A DNA stretch of 10,863 bases, taken from assembly GCA_934589155.1 (NCBI GenBank), contig CAKTNP010000040.1, positions 1 through 10,863 of the forward strand. Reading direction: 5' to 3'. Shown here one piece after another: positions 7,202-10,863 of this stretch. Source of the stretch: an uncultured Oscillospiraceae bacterium (GTDB taxonomy: Bacteria; Bacillota; Clostridia; Oscillospirales; Oscillospiraceae). Within the stretch, counting starts at the first letter, position 1. Each line of letters begins with the position of its first letter. Position numbers and translations under genes: made by a program. The notes beneath the pieces were generated by a model. The model saw only the letters and a program-made list of their open reading frames with translations. It had not been told where the DNA came from and ran no database searches.

Positions 7202-8158
7202 ATGGCACTGCTGGAAGTTAAAAATCTGAAAAAGTATTTCTACGGCCCCAAGGGCGCCGTACACGCGGTGGACGATGTCACCATGTCCATTGACGCGGGG
7301 CAGACTATGGGTGTCGTGGGTGAGTCCGGCTGCGGCAAGTCCACCCTGGGCAGAACCATTATCCATCTGCAAAAGGCCACCGACGGCCAGGTGCTCTTCA
7401 ACGGCAAGGACATCACCAATCCCACAAAGGAAGAGCTGAAGCGTCTGCGCAGCGACATCCAGATCATTTTCCAGGACCCTTATTCCTCCCTGAACCCCCG
7501 TATGACGGTGGAGGACACCATCCGGGAGCCCCTGCTGATCAGCGGCCGGTGCAATAAGAGCAACGTAGACGCGGAGACAGAGCGGCTCATGGATATGGTG
7601 GGCATTGCCCGCCGGATCAAGATGAGCTATCCCCACGAGTTGGACGGCGGCCGCCGCCAGAGAGTGGGCATTGCCCGGGCGCTGGCGCTGAATCCCAAGT
7701 TTATCGTCTGCGACGAGCCGGTCTCCGCGCTGGACGTGTCCATTCAGGCGCAGATATTGAATCTTCTGATGGACCTGCAGGAGGAGCAGGGGCTGGCCTA
7801 TATGTTTATTACCCACAATATGTCGGTGGTGCGGCATATTTCCCACAACATCTCCGTGATGTATCTGGGCCAGCTGGTGGAGACCAGCCCCACCAAGGAG
7901 CTGTTTGAGGAGCCGCTGCACCCCTATACCAAGGCGCTGCTCTCCGCCATTCCCTCTACGGATATTCTGCACCCCAGAAAGCGGATCGTGCTCAACGGCG
8001 AAATTACGTCGCCCATCGATCCCCCTCCCGGCTGCCGGTTTGCCGACCGCTGCGCCTACGCCACCGAGGCGTGCCGCCAGCCCCAGAAGCTGGAAGAGGT
8101 GAAGCCCGGCCACTTTGTCGCCTGCTGCAGATTGGGTGAGATCCATGACGAAGTATAA
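7202..8158 (+). CDS. ABC transporter ATP-binding protein, DppF/OppF type
   Basis: This 318-residue ATPase is the second half of the motor. Motifs: Walker A GESGCGKST (40-48), Q-loop Gln91, Walker B IVCDE (168-172), H-loop His205. The signature reads LDGGR (147-151) instead of LSGGQ: the Ser that contacts the gamma phosphate across the dimer is Asp here. The C-terminal cysteines 278, 284, 291 and 308/309 repeat the metal-cluster pattern of the partner ATPase. The frame is open upstream to 7109, but the ATG at 7202 is correct: AAGGAG lies eight bases before it and the family N-terminus (LLEVKNLKKYF) begins there. The gene overlaps the hydrolase gene by 14 bases. Confidence 0.95.
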   Translation: MALLEVKNLKKYFYGPKGAVHAVDDVTMSIDAGQTMGVVGESGCGKSTLGRTIIHLQKATDGQVLFNGKDITNPTKEELKRLRSDIQIIFQDPYSSLNPRMTVEDTIREPLLISGRCNKSNVDAETERLMDMVGIARRIKMSYPHELDGGRRQRVGIARALALNPKFIVCDEPVSALDVSIQAQILNLLMDLQEEQGLAYMFITHNMSVVRHISHNISVMYLGQLVETSPTKELFEEPLHPYTKALLSAIPSTDILHPRKRIVLNGEITSPIDPPPGCRFADRCAYATEACRQPQKLEEVKPGHFVACCRLGEIHDEV

Positions 8159-9929
8159 TAGCGATCATTTCGACCCCAAGAACAACCGCTCCCTACTGAT
8201 GCCCCGGCTGCCCAAGCAGGAGGCCTTTGCCAAGGCGCTGGCCGGGCATCAGAAGCGGGACAAGTTCCCGCTGATCCCCGAGGAAAAGCTGAATCGGAAT
8301 CCCTATTTTCAGTGCAACCTGGGGCTGCACCGGAAGGAGCTGGCGATGGAGACGGGGACGCGGCACTACGGCGTCTACGTCCCCGACGGCATGATCAGCA
8401 AGGGGGCGGGACTGGTGCTGTTTCTGCCCTCCGGGGTCCGGGCGGCGGACTTTGCCGCCTTCGAGAACTGGCAGGCCCTGGCGGAGAAATATCACACCGC
8501 GGTGTTCCTGCTGGAAAGCGGTCCGGCGGGCTGGAAGAAGGAGAGCCTGGAGGCGGACTTTGACTTCGCCTGGGGCGTGGTCAGCCGGGAGTTCTCCGGA
8601 AGACTGACGGTGGACGTATGCGAGTCCTATTTTTACCCCCTGGGGCTGGGGGATGCCGCGGCTGTGGCAGCCGCCTTTGCCCTGACCTACAGCGCGGCCT
8701 TCCCGGCCTTTGCCGTGGACGGCGACTGCGATGTAGACCCGGACCTGCTGGACACCCTGCGCGCCCTCCCCGCCGACGGCGTGCCCACCCGGAAGAAGAC
8801 GGACATTCCCATGCCCGCCTTTGTGACGGACCGGACGGGCTGCGGAGGCGCTCTGAAAGCCTATCTCCGGCAGCTCATGGGCTGGGACGGCCCTGCGGAG
8901 TGCCGCAACGCCTACGGCGAGGTCTACCCCCAAAGGTCTCCGGTAGGGGCCTGGTTCGTCAACGACCAGCCCATTGCGGAGGTGTGGTACGGGACCGGGG
9001 AGGCAGACCTTTCCCGGGAAGAACGGAATGAGGCCATGGTGCGCTTCGTGCTGCGCTGGTCCCGCTGGGGCGGCTCCGGCAGCAACCACCTGCGCTATAA
9101 GGAGAGCAGCGCCCAGATGGGGCTGCGCCGGGTGGCGCTGGAGGTCAACGGCCTGCCCCGGTTTTACGATGTTTACGTGCCCTCCTGCTATCGGCCGGGG
9201 GACGGAAAGCAGTATCCCCTGGTGCTGGCCATTCACGGAATGTCCTGCAACGCGGAGTACTTTGAAAAGACCAGCGAGTGGCACCGGGTGGCGGAAGCGC
9301 GGGGCTTCTTCGTGGTCTATGCCAGCGCCTACCCCCACAACGACGGTATGGCCCGGTTCCCGGTGCCCCATTGGGCCCTGAAGACCTTGGACGTAGAACC
9401 GAAGGACGAGCTGACCTATTTCCGCCGCCTCCTGGCAGACGTGCAGGCGGAGTACGCCATCGACCCCAAGCGCATTTACGCCGCGGGGCACTCCAACGGC
9501 GGCCAGATGACCCAGGCCCTTCTGCGGCAGATGCCGGAAACCTTTGCCGCTTTCGGCCCCACCGGCGCGCTGCTGGGCTGGCGGGAGGATCAGGTGGAGC
9601 TTCCCACGAAGAAGCTCGTCTGCCCCGTGTGGTTTATGATGGGCGAATATGACGTCGCCGACCCGGAGCCCCGGGAGGGTTCCATGGCCCGCAGGACCAT
9701 CGAGGCCTATGCCGGGAGCAACGGCGCGGTATCCTCCGGCGGCTGGTATGACAACGGCATTTACCGCACCCTGTCGCTGTACGACGGCAGCCATATGCCG
9801 GTGGTACGCTATACCGTGATCCGCGGCTGCCCCCATACCTACACCCCGGAGATGGCGGAGCTGACCTGGAACGAGTGGTTCAGCCATTTCACAAGAGAGC
9901 CCGACGGCAGCGTGGCCTACCACGGATGA
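8145..9929 (+). CDS. Tandem alpha/beta hydrolase, PHB-depolymerase/feruloyl-esterase-like
   Basis: This is a 594-residue cytoplasmic protein with no signal peptide. The C-terminal half (about 339-590) is an alpha/beta hydrolase of the PHB-depolymerase/esterase type: RFYDVYVPSCY (339-349), LVLAIHGM as the oxyanion-strand region, GHSNGG (448-453) with nucleophile Ser450, probable acid Asp503 in MGEYDV, and probable catalytic His564 in RGCPHTYTP. The N-terminal half repeats the plan: HYGVYVPDGM from residue 74, LVLFLPSG, FENWQALAEKY, then GLGDAA (167-172) where the nucleophile elbow should be, so Ser is replaced by Gly169, and no matching His is seen. It looks like an internal duplication with a dead first copy. 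The ATG at 8145 has GGGTGAG four bases upstream. Likely role: cutting an ester (acyl, feruloyl or similar) from the imported substrate; the ester is not known. Confidence 0.8.
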   Translation: MTKYNSDHFDPKNNRSLLMPRLPKQEAFAKALAGHQKRDKFPLIPEEKLNRNPYFQCNLGLHRKELAMETGTRHYGVYVPDGMISKGAGLVLFLPSGVRAADFAAFENWQALAEKYHTAVFLLESGPAGWKKESLEADFDFAWGVVSREFSGRLTVDVCESYFYPLGLGDAAAVAAAFALTYSAAFPAFAVDGDCDVDPDLLDTLRALPADGVPTRKKTDIPMPAFVTDRTGCGGALKAYLRQLMGWDGPAECRNAYGEVYPQRSPVGAWFVNDQPIAEVWYGTGEADLSREERNEAMVRFVLRWSRWGGSGSNHLRYKESSAQMGLRRVALEVNGLPRFYDVYVPSCYRPGDGKQYPLVLAIHGMSCNAEYFEKTSEWHRVAEARGFFVVYASAYPHNDGMARFPVPHWALKTLDVEPKDELTYFRRLLADVQAEYAIDPKRIYAAGHSNGGQMTQALLRQMPETFAAFGPTGALLGWREDQVELPTKKLVCPVWFMMGEYDVADPEPREGSMARRTIEAYAGSNGAVSSGGWYDNGIYRTLSLYDGSHMPVVRYTVIRGCPHTYTPEMAELTWNEWFSHFTREPDGSVAYHG

Positions 9930-9937
9930 GCCAGGAA

Positions 9938-9951
9938 GGAGAGCGCTTTCA
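9938..9951 (+). promoter_or_regulatory. CcpA cre-like site overlapping the VOC gene ribosome binding site
   Basis: GGAGAGCGCTTTCA matches the ideal cre sequence TGAAAGCGCTTTCA at 12 of 14 positions, including the whole AGCGCT core. It ends on the base before the ATG at 9952 and overlaps the AAGGAG ribosome binding site (9936-9941), which itself explains some of the purines. A site inside an operon could act as a roadblock for transcription of the distal genes during growth on preferred sugars. It may also be chance. Confidence 0.35.
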
Positions 9952-10665
9952 ATGGAAAACTGGAATCGAATCGGGGCGGCCCGGATCCGGACGCCCCATC
10001 CGGAGCAGGCGGCGTCCTTTCTGCGGCGGCATCTGTGGTGCGAGGGTGTGGAAGGCCGGGAGACCGCTGTGCGGTCAGGGGACTTTGAGATCGGGTTCGT
10101 CCCCTGGGACGGTGCCCTGGACCCCAACGGGCCCGACGATATGCTCTGCGGTCTGCGGCACATTGCCCTGGAGGCCGACGACATAAACGGGGCGCTGGCC
10201 CAATGCCGGGCGCAGGGGCTGCGCCTGCAGACGGCCCCGGACGGCGGCCCCCGGCTGAGCCAAAAGGTTTATGGGACGGGGCTTCGATATTTCAACATTC
10301 TTACCGAATTTGGCGTTGTGATAGAGGTGACGGAGAAACATCCGGGCAGTGCGCCCAAAGCGGAGCGTCCGGTGTGGGGCCTGGGGCATGTGGGCATCCA
10401 GGTGCCGGAGCTTGCCGGGAGTCTCCGCTTTTACGAAGCATTGGGGTTCCGGCAGGACTTTGCTCCGGTGAAAAATGAGACGCCAGACGGGCCGGTAGAC
10501 TGCTGTATGGTCACCCGGGACGGCCTGACCCTGGAACTCTATGCCTTCACCCGTTACGCGGATGCTCCGGTGCAGACGCACCCGGCATTTTCAGAACTGG
10601 TGATTCCAGGGTTGCAAAATGGGGCGCGGGGCCCTGCCGGGGAATGGCTCGGAAAAGCTGAATAA
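9952..10665 (+). CDS. VOC-fold (glyoxalase/dioxygenase superfamily) protein with three modules
   Basis: This 237-residue soluble protein belongs to the vicinal oxygen chelate superfamily (glyoxalase I, methylmalonyl-CoA epimerase, extradiol dioxygenase, fosfomycin-resistance relatives). Three beta-alpha-beta-beta-beta modules are visible: about 5-51, 67-127 and 143-198. Module 1 lacks both usual metal ligands (GAARIRT in place of a His-containing strand). Module 2 has His70 and Glu125, module 3 has His146 and Glu195. A fourth module is missing: after residue 200 only a short tail resembling the start of one (FSELVIPGL) remains. The ATG at 9952 has AAGGAG ten bases upstream. It follows the hydrolase gene by 22 bases. 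The reaction cannot be named; isomerisation, epimerisation or ring cleavage of the freed product are options. Confidence 0.8.
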   Translation: MENWNRIGAARIRTPHPEQAASFLRRHLWCEGVEGRETAVRSGDFEIGFVPWDGALDPNGPDDMLCGLRHIALEADDINGALAQCRAQGLRLQTAPDGGPRLSQKVYGTGLRYFNILTEFGVVIEVTEKHPGSAPKAERPVWGLGHVGIQVPELAGSLRFYEALGFRQDFAPVKNETPDGPVDCCMVTRDGLTLELYAFTRYADAPVQTHPAFSELVIPGLQNGARGPAGEWLGKAE

Positions 10666-10683
10666 AAATAAGGAGATGGGCAA

Positions 10684-10863
10684 ATGAACGAAAGTTTTGA
10701 CGTGGTGGCGCTGGGAGAACTGCTGATCGATTTTACCGGCAGCGGAAAAAGCGCCCAGGGCAACGGCCTGTTTGAAGCCTGCCCCGGCGGCGCACCCTGC
10801 AATGTGCTGGCCATGCTGCGGAAGCTGGACAAATCCTGCGCCTTTGTAGGCAAGGTGGGAGAC
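10684..10863 (+). CDS. PfkB-family carbohydrate kinase (fructokinase-like), N-terminus only
   Basis: The first 60 residues are present and the gene runs off the window. They contain the family's opening strand and substrate site (ALGELLIDFT, residues 9-18), the CPGGAPCNVLAML motif (33-45) and FVGKVGD (54-60), all typical of ribokinase/PfkB sugar kinases and closest to fructokinase-type members. It would phosphorylate a sugar with ATP in the cytoplasm. The ATG at 10684 has AAGGAG eight bases upstream and lies 18 bases after the VOC stop codon, so it belongs to the same operon. It is the strongest hint that the imported compound contains a sugar. Specificity cannot be decided from the fragment. 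Confidence 0.93.
   Translation, partial: MNESFDVVALGELLIDFTGSGKSAQGNGLFEACPGGAPCNVLAMLRKLDKSCAFVGKVGD

Noticed and set aside
5292..7208. 638-codon minus-strand open frame opposite the permease and ATPase genes
   Set aside because: It lies antisense to clearly conserved ABC genes, is His/Gln/Gly-rich and shows no motif.
8193..10184. 663-codon minus-strand open frame opposite the hydrolase and VOC genes
   Set aside because: The plus-strand genes here carry intact catalytic motifs and ribosome binding sites; the antisense frame has neither.
1..10863. CRISPR arrays, rRNA, tRNA or insertion-sequence ends
   Set aside because: No regularly spaced direct repeats, no RNA-gene folds and no transposase were seen on either strand.

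Overview
The window looks like chromosomal DNA from a GC-rich Gram-positive gut clostridium, most likely Oscillospiraceae-like. This is an inference. It rests on strong AAGGAG-type ribosome binding sites, a lipoprotein signal peptide followed by a Gly/Ser/Ala/Pro-rich linker, heavy use of CTG, GGC, CGG and TCC codons, and the mix of families present.

Layout. Bases 1-207 hold the 3' end of a plus-strand gene, perhaps a serine recombinase, running into a strong two-way terminator (99-132). Bases 133-380 hold no convincing gene but contain a perfect hairpin and a larger imperfect inverted repeat. On the minus strand, a LacI-family regulator (1374-2372) is followed after 24 bases by an AEC-family membrane transporter (381-1349), probably as one transcript. 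A 249-base divergent control region (2373-2621) contains a well-formed plus-strand promoter (2519-2547). Just downstream of its predicted start site is a double LacI-type operator (2558-2579). The leader of the lacI-type gene carries two more palindromes.

The plus-strand operon starts with a complete Opp/Dpp-type ABC importer: lipoprotein solute-binding protein (2622-4265), two permeases (4372-5346 and 5349-6200) and two ATPases (6213-7199 and 7202-8158). A stable hairpin (4281-4304) separates the abundant binding protein from the membrane components. The operon continues with a 594-residue esterase-like alpha/beta hydrolase (8145-9929), an unusual VOC-fold protein (9952-10665) and the start of a PfkB-family sugar kinase (10684 onward, cut by the window end). 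Spacing is tight, with a 14-base overlap between the second ATPase and the hydrolase, so one transcript is likely.

Proposed working (inference). Opp/Dpp importers are usually annotated for peptides, but family-5 binding proteins also carry oligosaccharides and glycosides. A sugar-sensing class of repressor, an intracellular esterase and a sugar kinase in the same operon fit uptake and breakdown of an acylated or otherwise esterified carbohydrate: import, ester cleavage in the cytoplasm, then phosphorylation of the sugar. The AEC transporter beside the regulator could move an organic acid. The most unusual proteins are the hydrolase, which appears to be two alpha/beta-hydrolase domains in tandem with the first one dead, and the VOC protein, which has three modules instead of two or four.
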